The translations under genes and the position numbers were made by a program. From Actinomycetota bacterium (GTDB lineage Bacteria; Actinomycetota; Actinomycetes; Actinomycetales; Microbacteriaceae): a stretch of DNA of 48,740 nucleotides. The stretch is from contig JAUZFP010000107.1 of the NCBI GenBank assembly GCA_030838475.1, positions 1 to 48,740 on the forward strand. Reading direction: 5' to 3'. The notes beneath the pieces were generated by a model. That model had not been told where the DNA came from and ran no database searches. It worked only from the letters and a program-made list of their open reading frames with translations. Each line of letters starts with the position of its first letter. Positions within the stretch are counted from its first letter, which is position 1. This document shows, piece by piece, positions 25,520 through 33,536 of this stretch.

Positions 25520-26280
25520 CCGGCCCATTCGACCTGACCGGCCAAACCGCCCTCGTCACCGGTGCGGCGCGAGGCCTCGGCCGCGCGATTGCGCTGAGCC
25601 TCGCTGAGGCGGGAGCGGATGTCGCCCTCGGGCTCCGCGATGCGGCCTCGGCCGCCGACCTGGTTAGGGAGATCGAAGCTCTCGGTCGACGCGCGCTCCC
25701 CCTGCAGATGAATGTCACCAATCTCGCCGAGAGTCGTACCGCCATCGATGCGGCGGTCACGGAGTTCGGTCGGCTCGACATCCTCGTGAACAATGCCGGC
25801 GGCGGCATCGGCGGCCCGGCAATCGAGGTGAGCGAAGACGACTTCGATGCGGTGTGGGACCTGAATACCCGCTCGACGTTCTTCATCTCGCAGCACGCCG
25901 CGAAGGCGATGCGGGATTCCGGCGGCGGTGCCATCGTGAACATCGCCTCGCAGGCTGGCCTGGTGGCCCTGCCCGGCGAGTCGTCCTACTGCGTGAGCAA
26001 GGCCGCGGTCATTCACATGACGCGGGTCCATGCGGTCGAGTGGGGCGAGTACGGGATTCGGGTGAATGCGGTCGCGCCGACGTTCATCGAAACGGACGGA
26101 ACGGCGGCGGCGCTCTCCGATGACTCGTTCCGCGCGGACACCCTTGAACGCATCGCCGCCCTGCATCGAATCGGCGTTCCCACCGAGGTTTCCGGTGCCG
26201 TGGTTTTCCTCAGCAGCCCCGCCGCATCCCTCGTGACAGGCCAGACGCTCGCGATCGATGGCGGCTGGACGGCGCGTTAG
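25516..26280 (+). CDS. short-chain dehydrogenase/reductase (SDR)
   Basis: Classical SDR of 254 aa, FabG-like in form. The cofactor motif TGAARGLG is at 15-22, NNAG at 92-95, Asn117, catalytic Ser145, Tyr158 and Lys162 (SSYCVSK), and the C-terminal VTGQTLAIDGG. It would oxidise or reduce a secondary alcohol/ketone with NAD(P)H. It is translationally coupled to the F420-type oxidoreductase upstream. Confidence 0.9.
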   Translation: MTGPFDLTGQTALVTGAARGLGRAIALSLAEAGADVALGLRDAASAADLVREIEALGRRALPLQMNVTNLAESRTAIDAAVTEFGRLDILVNNAGGGIGGPAIEVSEDDFDAVWDLNTRSTFFISQHAAKAMRDSGGGAIVNIASQAGLVALPGESSYCVSKAAVIHMTRVHAVEWGEYGIRVNAVAPTFIETDGTAAALSDDSFRADTLERIAALHRIGVPTEVSGAVVFLSSPAASLVTGQTLAIDGGWTAR

Positions 26281-26319
26281 AATTTAGTCAGTCCACGATC
26301 AATTTCCAAGGAGTGACCG

Positions 26320-26688
26320 ATGACCGTAGAGCGTGTCAGCCCGAAGGTTCCGAAGCCGATTGGCATTCTGATCTTTTTGGTGTTCTGGGCGATCGCGATC
26401 GTGGCGTGGTGTCTCGCCAACGTCTCCAACATCCATCAGGTCCAGGCGCTGATCGTCGACCTCGGTCTCATCTTCGCTTTTGCAGGCTTCGCCGCTGCCT
26501 TCGTAGAGACGCGTCGTGGCTTCGTTGCGATTCTGATCTACAGCCTGCTGGGCGCGGTCCTCTTCGCCGTCGGCGACCTGCTCGACATCAAGATCCTGGT
26601 CTACTCACTGCGCATCCTCGGCAGCGCGGTTGCCTTCGTGATCGTTCCGACCAACGTGCTGATCGCGAAGCTGCGCATCCTCACCTAG
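26320..26688 (+). CDS. small four-helix membrane protein, unknown function
   Basis: Protein of 122 aa with four hydrophobic helices (about 14-33, 40-60, 67-87, 90-112) and short basic ends. No family was recognised. AAGGAG lies 7 bases before the ATG. It stands 39 bases after the SDR gene and may be its last operon partner. Real coding is supported by the ribosome site and the even helix pattern. Confidence 0.7.
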   Translation: MTVERVSPKVPKPIGILIFLVFWAIAIVAWCLANVSNIHQVQALIVDLGLIFAFAGFAAAFVETRRGFVAILIYSLLGAVLFAVGDLLDIKILVYSLRILGSAVAFVIVPTNVLIAKLRILT

Positions 26689-26717
26689 ATTTTTTTCTCG
26701 ATCGCGAACGTTTGACG

Positions 26718-26745
26718 CCTACCCGGACATGTACTGGGTAGGAGG
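26718..26745 (+). promoter_or_regulatory. inverted repeat next to and over the ribosome site of the next gene
   Basis: CCTACCC (26718-26724) pairs with GGGTAGG (26736-26742); an 11-base loop separates them. The right arm covers the first half of the TAGGAGG ribosome site (26739-26745) of the gene starting at 26752, so the hairpin could limit its translation. Confidence 0.45.
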
Positions 26746-26751
26746 CGCGAA

Positions 26752-27405
26752 ATGACGGATGAACTGGATGCGCGGCTGAACGCGAGTTCGCCGCACGTAT
26801 CAGACGTTGCGTCGGTCAACGCCGAACTCACCGCGTTGGCGTATTCGACGGAGCGCCTCTCCCGTTTGCGACGCAGATTGAGATTTCGGCACATCGGTAT
26901 TCCGGTATTGATCGGTGCGATGGCACTCGGCGGCACGGGCGCAGCGTTGAGCTCACCCATCGTGCAACGATCCCTGGGGATTGCGCACGCCCAGCCCAAG
27001 GCCGTCAAGCCATTCCCCAAGGTGCCGCTGCTACTACCGATCTCCGGGTGCACATTGACGCTGCAGCTGACGAACGGATCCACGCAGCATCTGAACGTTC
27101 GCGGAATCGAGTCCCTGCAGGCCGCGACCGAGTACCTGTCTCACGTTGACATGGTTGCGCTTGAACAGTCCGACATCTTCAAAGCCAACTATCAACCTGT
27201 GCCTCTCATGATCCGGCCGGGCGAGACCGCGGACCAGATCGCCGACGAAACAAAGATCAATCTCGGATTCAACCGGATAAGCGAGGAGCAGGCGGTCAGC
27301 CAAGCCCTCGCGCCAGGAATGATCGACGCGGCCGACAAGAAGGGGCAGGATCCATCGGCGGTCGGCGCGGGTGGACGGCTCACATGCCCGGGCAGCGGCT
27401 CGTGA
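26752..27405 (+). CDS. single-pass membrane protein coupled to an ECF sigma factor, possible anti-sigma
   Basis: Protein of 217 aa. A charged cytoplasmic N-terminal part (about 1-48) with an Arg-rich juxtamembrane stretch is followed by one membrane helix (about 49-68, IGIPVLIGAMALGGTGAALS) and an outer part of about 150 residues with two Cys (SGCTLTLQL and LTCPGS). It overlaps the sigma-factor gene by GTGA or by 22 bases, depending on the sigma start. The layout fits a membrane anti-sigma factor or its sensor, but no anti-sigma motif is visible, and the order (membrane gene first) is the reverse of the usual one. Inferred from context only. Confidence 0.65.
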   Translation: MTDELDARLNASSPHVSDVASVNAELTALAYSTERLSRLRRRLRFRHIGIPVLIGAMALGGTGAALSSPIVQRSLGIAHAQPKAVKPFPKVPLLLPISGCTLTLQLTNGSTQHLNVRGIESLQAATEYLSHVDMVALEQSDIFKANYQPVPLMIRPGETADQIADETKINLGFNRISEEQAVSQALAPGMIDAADKKGQDPSAVGAGGRLTCPGSGS

Positions 27406-27929
27406 AGGCAGCCACAGACCCGACCGACGTTTCGATGCTGTTGCACTTCGCGCTTGCGGCGAACTCCCGAGACCTACTCGCCTATCTTGAGCGTCGCGTC
27501 GACGTGCGCGAAGACGCCGCCGACCTTCTCGGCGAGACGATGTTGGTTGCGTGGCGCCGGGTGGCGAGGCTGCCTCCCGACGCCGAGGGCGCGCGCATGT
27601 GGCTCTTCGTCATCGCGAGAACGACCCTGCGCAACTATTCCCGCGGCCGCCGCCGCCAAGTGCAGCTCGCGGCCACACTCCGGCGCGAGGTGAGGTCAAC
27701 GGCTATCGCCCCGGACACCGCCGAAGCGCTTGACGTTCGTCGGGCGATCGCTGAACTTCCTCGCGACCTCGCCGAGCTTGTGCGACTCGTGCACTGGGAC
27801 GGCTTCCCACTTGCCGAAGCCGCCAGGCTTCTTGGCATCCCTGCCTCGACCGCGCGCGGGCGGTATGCTCGCGCGCGATCCGAACTCAGTTCGCGGTTGC
27901 CCGCCTACGACAACTCGCCCGCGGACTAG
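27402..27929 (+). CDS. ECF-family RNA polymerase sigma factor
   Basis: Sigma-70 family factor of about 175 aa. Region 2 resembles NSRDLLAYLERRVDVREDAADLLGETMLVAWRRVARLP and WLFVIARTTLRNYSRGRRRQ. Region 4 resembles AIAELPRDLAELVRLVHWDGFPLAEAARLLGIPASTARGRYARARSELSSRL. GTG 27402 overlaps the upstream stop as GTGA; ATG 27384 in the same frame would add six residues. The regulon is unknown. The stop overlaps the convergent peroxiredoxin gene by 4 bases. Confidence 0.85.
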   Translation: MKAATDPTDVSMLLHFALAANSRDLLAYLERRVDVREDAADLLGETMLVAWRRVARLPPDAEGARMWLFVIARTTLRNYSRGRRRQVQLAATLRREVRSTAIAPDTAEALDVRRAIAELPRDLAELVRLVHWDGFPLAEAARLLGIPASTARGRYARARSELSSRLPAYDNSPAD

Positions 27930-28378
27930 AGCGCGGCGAGGGCCGCGCCGATCTCCGCTTTGTTGTAGCTCGTCGTCGGGATCGTCGATACCTGGACGTA
28001 CGTGACGGTCCCATTGCTGTCGAAAAGCACGCTGCCCGACTGCTGAAGCGTGCCAAATACCTTGCGTAGAAGCCCGACCGATTCATGCGGAGTTCCGGCA
28101 GCGCCCGCGACAACGGTGTACGGAATGTTTTTTCTGGCCTTCCAGGCCGCCGCATCCTTCAGGTCCTCTGGCACTGCAACGATGATTTTCACATTCGCCG
28201 CGTCGAACACGGCCTGGTTCTTGACGAAACTCTGTACGTGCGCGTTGCACTGCGCACAGGACAGGGCACGCATGAAGTACACGAGCACATTTTCTTTGCC
28301 CTTGAAGTCGGCGATAGCGAGCGAACGCCCATCGGTGTCTTCGAGTTTCAAGTCAGGGGTTGAGCCGATTTCGAGCAC
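27926..28378 (-). CDS. peroxiredoxin-like redoxin (AhpC/TSA family)
   Basis: Thioredoxin-fold protein of 150 aa, probably a thiol peroxidase. The N-terminal IGSTPDLKLEDTDGRSLAIADFKGKENVLVYFMRALSC leads to the active site SCAQC (Cys41, Cys44), a CxxC arrangement in place of the usual TxxC. DSNGTVTYVQV is the late strand seen in the family. GGAGA precedes ATG 28378. It diverges from a MarR gene, and a near-perfect palindrome lies between them, so peroxide- or thiol-responsive control by the MarR protein is likely. Confidence 0.85.
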   Translation of the reverse strand: MLEIGSTPDLKLEDTDGRSLAIADFKGKENVLVYFMRALSCAQCNAHVQSFVKNQAVFDAANVKIIVAVPEDLKDAAAWKARKNIPYTVVAGAAGTPHESVGLLRKVFGTLQQSGSVLFDSNGTVTYVQVSTIPTTSYNKAEIGAALAAL

Positions 28379-28407
28379 GATGTTCTCCGATTCAAAGGGA
28401 TTTAGTC

Positions 28408-28432
28408 AGGTGACCTGTTAGACAGGTTACCT
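28408..28432. promoter_or_regulatory. MarR operator between the peroxiredoxin and marR genes
   Basis: AGGTGACCTGT (28408-28418) and ACAGGTTACCT (28422-28432) form an inverted repeat with 10 of 11 matching positions and a 3-base spacer. It lies in the 84-base divergent region, and its right arm overlaps the place expected for the -35 box of the marR promoter (TACCCT -10 box at 28451-28456). Confidence 0.75.
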
Positions 28433-28462
28433 TTCTTTATTCGTCTCCGCTACCCTACAGGC

Positions 28463-28909
28463 ATGGCAGAAACCGAGCAGTCCGTTCCGATCGGCATGGT
28501 TGCCGCGCGGCTGCACCGTGCCGCGCAGATCGACTGCCTCGCCCGCCTGAACGAGGCCGGCTACACCGACCTCCGGATGCGCCACCTCGCGCTTCTGGAA
28601 GGCATGCCTCGCGAGGGCGGACGTGTGACGACCCTCGCGACGCAGACCGGCATGACCAAACAGGCCATGGGCGAACTCATCGACGAGATCGAGGCGAGCG
28701 GCTACATCGAGCGCCAGAGCGACCCGGCCGATCGTCGCGCCCGGCTCATCGTGTTTACGCCGAAGGGCCAGCGCGCGTACGAGCAGGCGTTCGTGATTCT
28801 CGGTGAGATGGAGCACGACTACGCGACCACGGTCGGGGCCGCTCGCTACTCGGAGGCGCGATTGACCCTGGACGACCTGGTCACCGCGCTGGAGGAGAAC
28901 AACCGCTAG
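28463..28909 (+). CDS. MarR-family transcriptional regulator
   Basis: Winged-helix regulator of 148 aa. The DNA-recognition segment is GGRVTTLATQTGMTKQAMGELIDEIEASGYIERQSDPADRRARLIVFTPKG, with the conserved wing DxxDRRARL. ATG 28463 follows a TACCCT box by 6 bases, so the transcript is probably leaderless. The only Cys is near residue 25 (QIDCLARL), which could serve as a redox sensor as in OhrR-like proteins; this is inference. It probably controls itself and the divergent peroxiredoxin through the shared palindrome. Confidence 0.9.
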   Translation: MAETEQSVPIGMVAARLHRAAQIDCLARLNEAGYTDLRMRHLALLEGMPREGGRVTTLATQTGMTKQAMGELIDEIEASGYIERQSDPADRRARLIVFTPKGQRAYEQAFVILGEMEHDYATTVGAARYSEARLTLDDLVTALEENNR

Positions 28910-28935
28910 AGCGGGTGCGCTCTCCCGGACAATCG

Positions 28936-28956
28936 GCACTATACGTAGTACAGTGC
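28936..28956 (+). promoter_or_regulatory. TetR auto-operator
   Basis: GCACTATAC (28936-28944) and GTACAGTGC (28948-28956) form an inverted repeat with 8 of 9 matching positions around GTA. It ends 4 bases before the tetR start and covers a TACAGT box that could be the -10 of a leaderless promoter. Confidence 0.7.
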
Positions 28957-28960
28957 TGTC

Positions 28961-29635
28961 ATGGCATCCACAGCTACCGGCTCCACAAAGGAGCGACTGA
29001 GCCGCGAGTCCCTCGCCGCGGGGGCACTCGACCTCGCCGATCGGGAGGGCATCGACGCGGTCACCATCCGCCGTCTCGCGACCGAGCACTCCGTCACGCC
29101 CATGGCCCTGTACTGGCACTTCAAGGACAAGGATGCCGTACTCGACGGCATCGCCGAGCGGGTCTACGCATCCGTTGTCCTGCCGGTGCCGAGCGACGGA
29201 CCGTGGGACGACCAGCTGCGCGAGGTTCTCCTGGCCGTGCTCGCCGCGATTCGGCCGCATCCGCTCGCCGCCGACCTGCTCGCGCCGCGCATCATGAAGT
29301 CCGAGGCCGGTCTCGTGCTCGCCGAGCGCGTCATCGGAATGCTGCGCCGGGCTGGATTCTCGGCATCGGAGGCGTCGCAGACCGCCAGCTTCCTGCTGTG
29401 CTCAATCGTGACACTGGTCACCTCAGAGCCTGGAAAGCAAAATCCGCTGACGGGCGAAGCGCAGGAGGACGTTGATCGCAGCAAGCGTGCAAAACTGGCC
29501 TCGCTGCCCCCCAAGCTGTTCCCCAACCTGCTGGAGTCCGCCCCGTACTTCGTCACCTGCGACAACGAGGACGAGTACTTTGCCCGCGGCATGGATTTCC
29601 TCGTCGAAGGCACACGGGGAGTTCGTCCCGCCTGA
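28961..29635 (+). CDS. TetR-family regulator of the adjacent exporter
   Basis: Repressor of 224 aa. The N-terminal helix-turn-helix is SRESLAAGALDLADREGIDAVTIRRLATEHSVTPMALYWHFKDKDAVLDGI. The C-terminal ligand domain resembles the TetR_C_1 type (PWDDQLREVLLAVLAAIRPHPLAADLLA). It is followed by a DHA2 exporter whose leader carries a related palindrome, so it most likely represses both genes until a drug-like ligand binds. Confidence 0.9.
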   Translation: MASTATGSTKERLSRESLAAGALDLADREGIDAVTIRRLATEHSVTPMALYWHFKDKDAVLDGIAERVYASVVLPVPSDGPWDDQLREVLLAVLAAIRPHPLAADLLAPRIMKSEAGLVLAERVIGMLRRAGFSASEASQTASFLLCSIVTLVTSEPGKQNPLTGEAQEDVDRSKRAKLASLPPKLFPNLLESAPYFVTCDNEDEYFARGMDFLVEGTRGVRPA

Positions 29636-29674
29636 TCGGGAGCGCGAGCAACCCTCCTTTGTCTGTGGTTGCGT

Positions 29675-29717
29675 CCTATACGTTGTAGATGTACCTTGTA
29701 CATGTACGTTGCATAGG
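29675..29717 (+). promoter_or_regulatory. palindromic operator upstream of the DHA2 exporter
   Basis: A 43-base imperfect palindrome (15 of 20 positions match) is centred on ATGTAC-CTT-GTACAT (29689-29703). Its left side contains CTATACGTTGTA, which matches CTATACGTAGTA of the tetR operator at 11 of 12 bases. Confidence 0.7.
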
Positions 29718-29742
29718 CAGCGACAGAGACAAGGGAAAAGCA

Positions 29743-31185
29743 ATGAGAAGAAGCCCGTGGAGCACCCTGGTCGTGCTCGCGATTGCCCAGTTCATGGTGG
29801 TCCTCGACGTGACGATCGTTAACGTCGCACTCCCCCACATCCAGACCGACCTGAAATTCAATACCGCTGACCTCCAGTGGGTCATCAGCGCCTACACCCT
29901 CATCTTCGGTGGCTTCCTCCTGCTGGGTGGCCGGATGGCCGACCTGATCGGCCGCCGCCTCGTCTTCGTGATCGGGCTCGTCGTCTTCGGGGCCTCGTCC
30001 CTCGCGGCCGGACTCGCCACCACCGCCTTCGAACTCATCCTGTTCCGCGGCATTCAGGGTCTGGGTGGCGCGATGCTCTCGGCAGCAGCACTTACCCTGC
30101 TGACTGTGACGTTCGAACACGGACGCCAACGCAACATCGCCCTCGGCATCTGGGGCGGACTCGCCGGCCTCGGCGGCACCATGGGCGCCGTCCTCGGTGG
30201 CGCACTCGTGGACAGCCTCAGCTGGCGCTGGGTGTTCCTCGTCAACGTGCCGTTCGGGATCCTGGTGATCGTGGCGTCCTTCTTCATCCTCCGCGAGAGC
30301 CGCGCAATCCTCGACGGCGCCGCTCGCACCTTCGACGTCGCGGGAGCCCTGCTCAGTACCTCGGGCCTCCTCGCGATCATGTTGGGCTTCATTCGGGCAC
30401 AACCTCTCGGCTGGGGTTCGCTCGAGGTCATCGCGCTCCTGGTCGGCGGCGTGGCCCTTCTCGGCGCATTCGTCATCGTGGAGTCGCGCTCGAAGTCCCC
30501 GCTTATCCCTCTGCGCCTGTTCCGCACCCGGAGCCTGACCTACGCGGTCATCACCCTCGGCCTCAACTCGGCGGGATTCCTGTCGATGTTCTTCCTGACG
30601 GCGATCTATCTGCAGGGTGTCCGCGGCCTGTCGGCGCTGAACGCGGGCCTCGAGTTCCTGCCGATGGGAATCGCCGCGATCGTTGGCGCCCTACTTGCAT
30701 CGCGACTGGTCACGACCCTGGGCACACGCCCGGTGCAGATCGCCTCCGCCATACTCAGCGTCGTCGGCCTGCTTCTCCTGTCGCGGGTGGGAGCCACCGA
30801 CGCCTACGTCACCGGCCTACTGCCGGGCTTCATCATCTTCGGAATCGGCATCACCGCGATCGGCGTCGCCGCCCAGGTTGGCGCAACCTCCAAGGTGGCG
30901 AACGACGACGCCGGTGCGGCATCCGGAATTCTCAACGCCGGCTACCAGGTCGGCGGAGCGCTCGGGCTCGCAGTTATCACGACGCTGACCACGACGCACA
31001 TCACCGATGCCCTGAAGTCGGGCACCGGCCAGGTGAGCGCCGCGGTGGGGGGCTACGACTACGGGCTGCTCATTGCTGCCATCTTCGCCGCGGCGAACAT
31101 CGTGATCGCGCTGGTATCACCATCGACCCGGGTCACCCAGACCCAGGCGGTCGAGGCGGCAGAACTCGAACCGATCGGCGTCTAG
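29743..31185 (+). CDS. DHA2-family (EmrB/QacA) multidrug exporter
   Basis: MFS protein of 480 aa with 14 predicted helices, the drug:H+ antiporter-2 type. Characteristic segments are LDVTIVNVALPHIQTDL, LQWVISAYTLIFGGFLLLGGRMADLIGRR, GLGGAMLSAAALTLL and LVNVPFGILV. AAGGGAAAAG precedes ATG 29743; the frame extends upstream to 29689 but that part is operator. It is probably controlled by the TetR gene upstream. The substrate is unknown. Confidence 0.9.
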   Translation: MRRSPWSTLVVLAIAQFMVVLDVTIVNVALPHIQTDLKFNTADLQWVISAYTLIFGGFLLLGGRMADLIGRRLVFVIGLVVFGASSLAAGLATTAFELILFRGIQGLGGAMLSAAALTLLTVTFEHGRQRNIALGIWGGLAGLGGTMGAVLGGALVDSLSWRWVFLVNVPFGILVIVASFFILRESRAILDGAARTFDVAGALLSTSGLLAIMLGFIRAQPLGWGSLEVIALLVGGVALLGAFVIVESRSKSPLIPLRLFRTRSLTYAVITLGLNSAGFLSMFFLTAIYLQGVRGLSALNAGLEFLPMGIAAIVGALLASRLVTTLGTRPVQIASAILSVVGLLLLSRVGATDAYVTGLLPGFIIFGIGITAIGVAAQVGATSKVANDDAGAASGILNAGYQVGGALGLAVITTLTTTHITDALKSGTGQVSAAVGGYDYGLLIAAIFAAANIVIALVSPSTRVTQTQAVEAAELEPIGV

Positions 31186-31199
31186 CCTGCACCGACAAG

Positions 31200-31238
31200 A
31201 ACGAGGTGGGTCGCCCGAAGGCGGCCCACCTCGTTTTC
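31200..31238. terminator. bidirectional terminator between exporter and beta-helix gene
   Basis: AACGAGGTGGG-T-CGCC and GGCG-G-CCCACCTCGTT form a 15-bp stem around CGAA, ending in TTTT on the plus strand and matching A residues on the other side. It serves the convergent genes on both sides. Confidence 0.8.
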
Positions 31239-31253
31239 ACTTCACCGTGACGA

Positions 31254-33305
31254 CTACCAGGTCGTCGGAACGGGCGGCACGACTACCGGCGGGCGGTCGT
31301 CACACGTGATGGTGTTGGGCAACTCCCAGGGCGCCATCCACGGGCCGGTCGTTCCGCCACCGGTGTTGCCGCCGAGATCAACGGCGCTGAACTCGGATCC
31401 CGCGGGCGTGAAGTGGAACGATCCGCAGTTGTTGATTCCAACCGCACCAACATTGCGAGCGACCACATTCTGGAAGATCGCGGTGCCGGCCACCCGCGCG
31501 TCCAGCACCGAGGTTCCGGTGCCGTCCACGTGGATGTTCGAGAAGTGAACGTTGGTGATGTTGTACAGGTCCTTCACACCGAAGTCACTCACTAGCATGA
31601 TCGCGTTATAGGTGCTGTCGAGGAAGTTGTCCCCGTTCACCTCGACGTCCGCGTTGATGCTGCCTTCGAGCGCGTAGATCCACAGTGCACCGAGCCCGAT
31701 GTTCCAGTTGAGCTCGAGCGAGCCCGCACGAACCGTCGTGTTGTTGGTCAGCCACACGTGCCCGACAAACGGCTGGGAGCCGAACCTCGTTCCGACGTGC
31801 AGGGCGCTCCCCTCGCGAATCGGGTCGGCGACCAGGTTGTTCGAGACCGTGTTGTCGGTTCCGCCGTAGAGGGCGATTCCGTTGGCCAGCACGGGCGTCT
31901 GGACCGTGTTGTGGTCGAACGTGTTGTTCGCATCCGCGGTCTTGTCCGACCACATCGCCAGCGCGTCGTCACCCGTGTTGCGGATGAAGTTGTTCGACGC
32001 GGTGGAGCGCGTGACTCCGGTATGGAAGTTGATGCCGTCGGCCAGCTGATCGACGATCACGTTGTTCGTGATCGTGACATTGGTCATCGGACCGTCAAGC
32101 CAGACCCCGGCCTTGGTGTGCTGGATGTACAGCCCGTCGAAGCTGGAGTTGTTGAACGAGCCTCCGATGCCGTTGACCTGGTCGGTGTCGATGCGCTCGC
32201 GCACGTCGCCCTCGATAGCAAACCCGGACAGGTGCACATTGTTGCTGCCACCCGCCGACGCGTCCTTGCCGTAGAAGCCGACGCCGGTGTGTACTGACCC
32301 GTCGGGGGCGGGCGAACTCAGTGTGACCTGGTGGCCAGTGATAATCGTGTACCAGCTACCCGCACCCTGGATCGTCACGTTGTCGACCGCGATGTGCCGG
32401 TTGACCTGGTACGTTCCCGGCGGAACATAGACCTTGAGGTGCCACTTCTTCGCAAATGCGATCGCCTTGTCAAACGCGTTCGCGGAGTCGTGCTTGCCGA
32501 ACGGATCCGCACCAAACGCGAGCACATCTGCCGCGAGGAGATCGATCTTCGGCGCGGCGACGGCCTGAGAGTCGAGCAGATCGATCGTCGTCTTCGCGGC
32601 GGTCGTTGTCGCCGGAGCGGTCAGCCGGATGGTAGAGCCAGCCGGGTAGGTGCGCCCGAGGAGCATGCGCTGCTCGTCATAGAAGTGGTTCGGACGGTAC
32701 GGGTTAGCGACCGTCGGCGCGGGTGTCGTCTGGTTCGGCACGCATCCGCACTCCGCGATCCACTGGTCGGGGAACAGGATGCCCGCGTTCGGGTTGTTCG
32801 AGAACGGGTACTGGCTGTAGAGCCACGCGTACTGGGAGGTGAGGGTCATGGTCTGCGCCCGGCCGCCGTTGATGCTCACCGCAAGGGGTGCGGTGATGCC
32901 GCCGCCGCTCGGCGCGTCCGGGATGCTGTATCGGATGTTGATCGCGTTCGTCGCCGCGGGCAGCGTGAACTGCACATACTGGCCGGGCGTGAGGGAAACC
33001 GCGGACCGGCCGGAGGCTTCCGCCGACAGCGTGTAGGCCTGGGTCGTCACCGGAAGGATGGAGCCATTGGTCACGGCGTTTTCGGCTTCCTGCTCACTGA
33101 AGCCGACCGTTGCGCCGCGGCCGCTGACGAGGGACGGATCGAGTGCCGCCCTGGTGACCGGTGTTGGTACGGGTGACGCGACAGCGGGCAGAGCCCCACT
33201 CATCATCACTCCAAGGCCGACGGCGAGGGAGGTCGCCGCTGCCAGCCCGACTCGGATGCGACGCGACGAGGGCGTACCGCGTGAAGAAATTCTGCGTGTC
33301 ATCAT
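31254..33305 (-). CDS. secreted right-handed beta-helix glycosidase, possibly GH87-like
   Basis: Exported protein of 683 aa. A long basic signal peptide (about 1-45, RRIRVGLAAATSLAVGLGVMMSGALPAVA) is followed by a beta-sandwich carbohydrate-binding-like region (about 65-260; EQEAENAVTNG, YVQFTLPA, INIRYSIPDAPSGGG) and a parallel beta-helix (about 280-650) with repeated Asn-rich turns such as VTITNNVIVDQLADGINFH. NTGDDALAMWSDK has the adjacent Asp pair seen in GH87 alpha-1,3-glucanases/mycodextranases. The family call rests on memory of that motif and is moderate; a polysaccharide lyase or GH55-like enzyme is possible. ATG 33305 or 33302 starts it. Confidence 0.7.
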   Translation of the reverse strand: MMTRRISSRGTPSSRRIRVGLAAATSLAVGLGVMMSGALPAVASPVPTPVTRAALDPSLVSGRGATVGFSEQEAENAVTNGSILPVTTQAYTLSAEASGRSAVSLTPGQYVQFTLPAATNAINIRYSIPDAPSGGGITAPLAVSINGGRAQTMTLTSQYAWLYSQYPFSNNPNAGILFPDQWIAECGCVPNQTTPAPTVANPYRPNHFYDEQRMLLGRTYPAGSTIRLTAPATTTAAKTTIDLLDSQAVAAPKIDLLAADVLAFGADPFGKHDSANAFDKAIAFAKKWHLKVYVPPGTYQVNRHIAVDNVTIQGAGSWYTIITGHQVTLSSPAPDGSVHTGVGFYGKDASAGGSNNVHLSGFAIEGDVRERIDTDQVNGIGGSFNNSSFDGLYIQHTKAGVWLDGPMTNVTITNNVIVDQLADGINFHTGVTRSTASNNFIRNTGDDALAMWSDKTADANNTFDHNTVQTPVLANGIALYGGTDNTVSNNLVADPIREGSALHVGTRFGSQPFVGHVWLTNNTTVRAGSLELNWNIGLGALWIYALEGSINADVEVNGDNFLDSTYNAIMLVSDFGVKDLYNITNVHFSNIHVDGTGTSVLDARVAGTAIFQNVVARNVGAVGINNCGSFHFTPAGSEFSAVDLGGNTGGGTTGPWMAPWELPNTITCDDRPPVVVPPVPTTW

Positions 33306-33536
33306 TGACTCGATTTCTCTAGGGGGTTTTTGTCTGGCTCCGCCACAAAAGAACGCAGGGAGCGACGCGACTGTAGAACCTAGACAGCACGGTCCACAAG
33401 GGTTTGCCAAGAAATGTCAGTGATTTATTAAGTATTTGCGTAACCCATTGCAATACACGTCATCATTTGCGCAAGTGGTGCAGATTGTCGACAGCGGGCA
33501 ACGTAAACCGCCAACCGGCGGCCAGCCGCTCCGCGA

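Noticed and set aside
33467..33474. TTGCGCAA palindrome as operator for the beta-helix gene
   Set aside because: It is only 8 bases, lies about 160 bases upstream of the start, and has no second copy near; too weak to list as a site.
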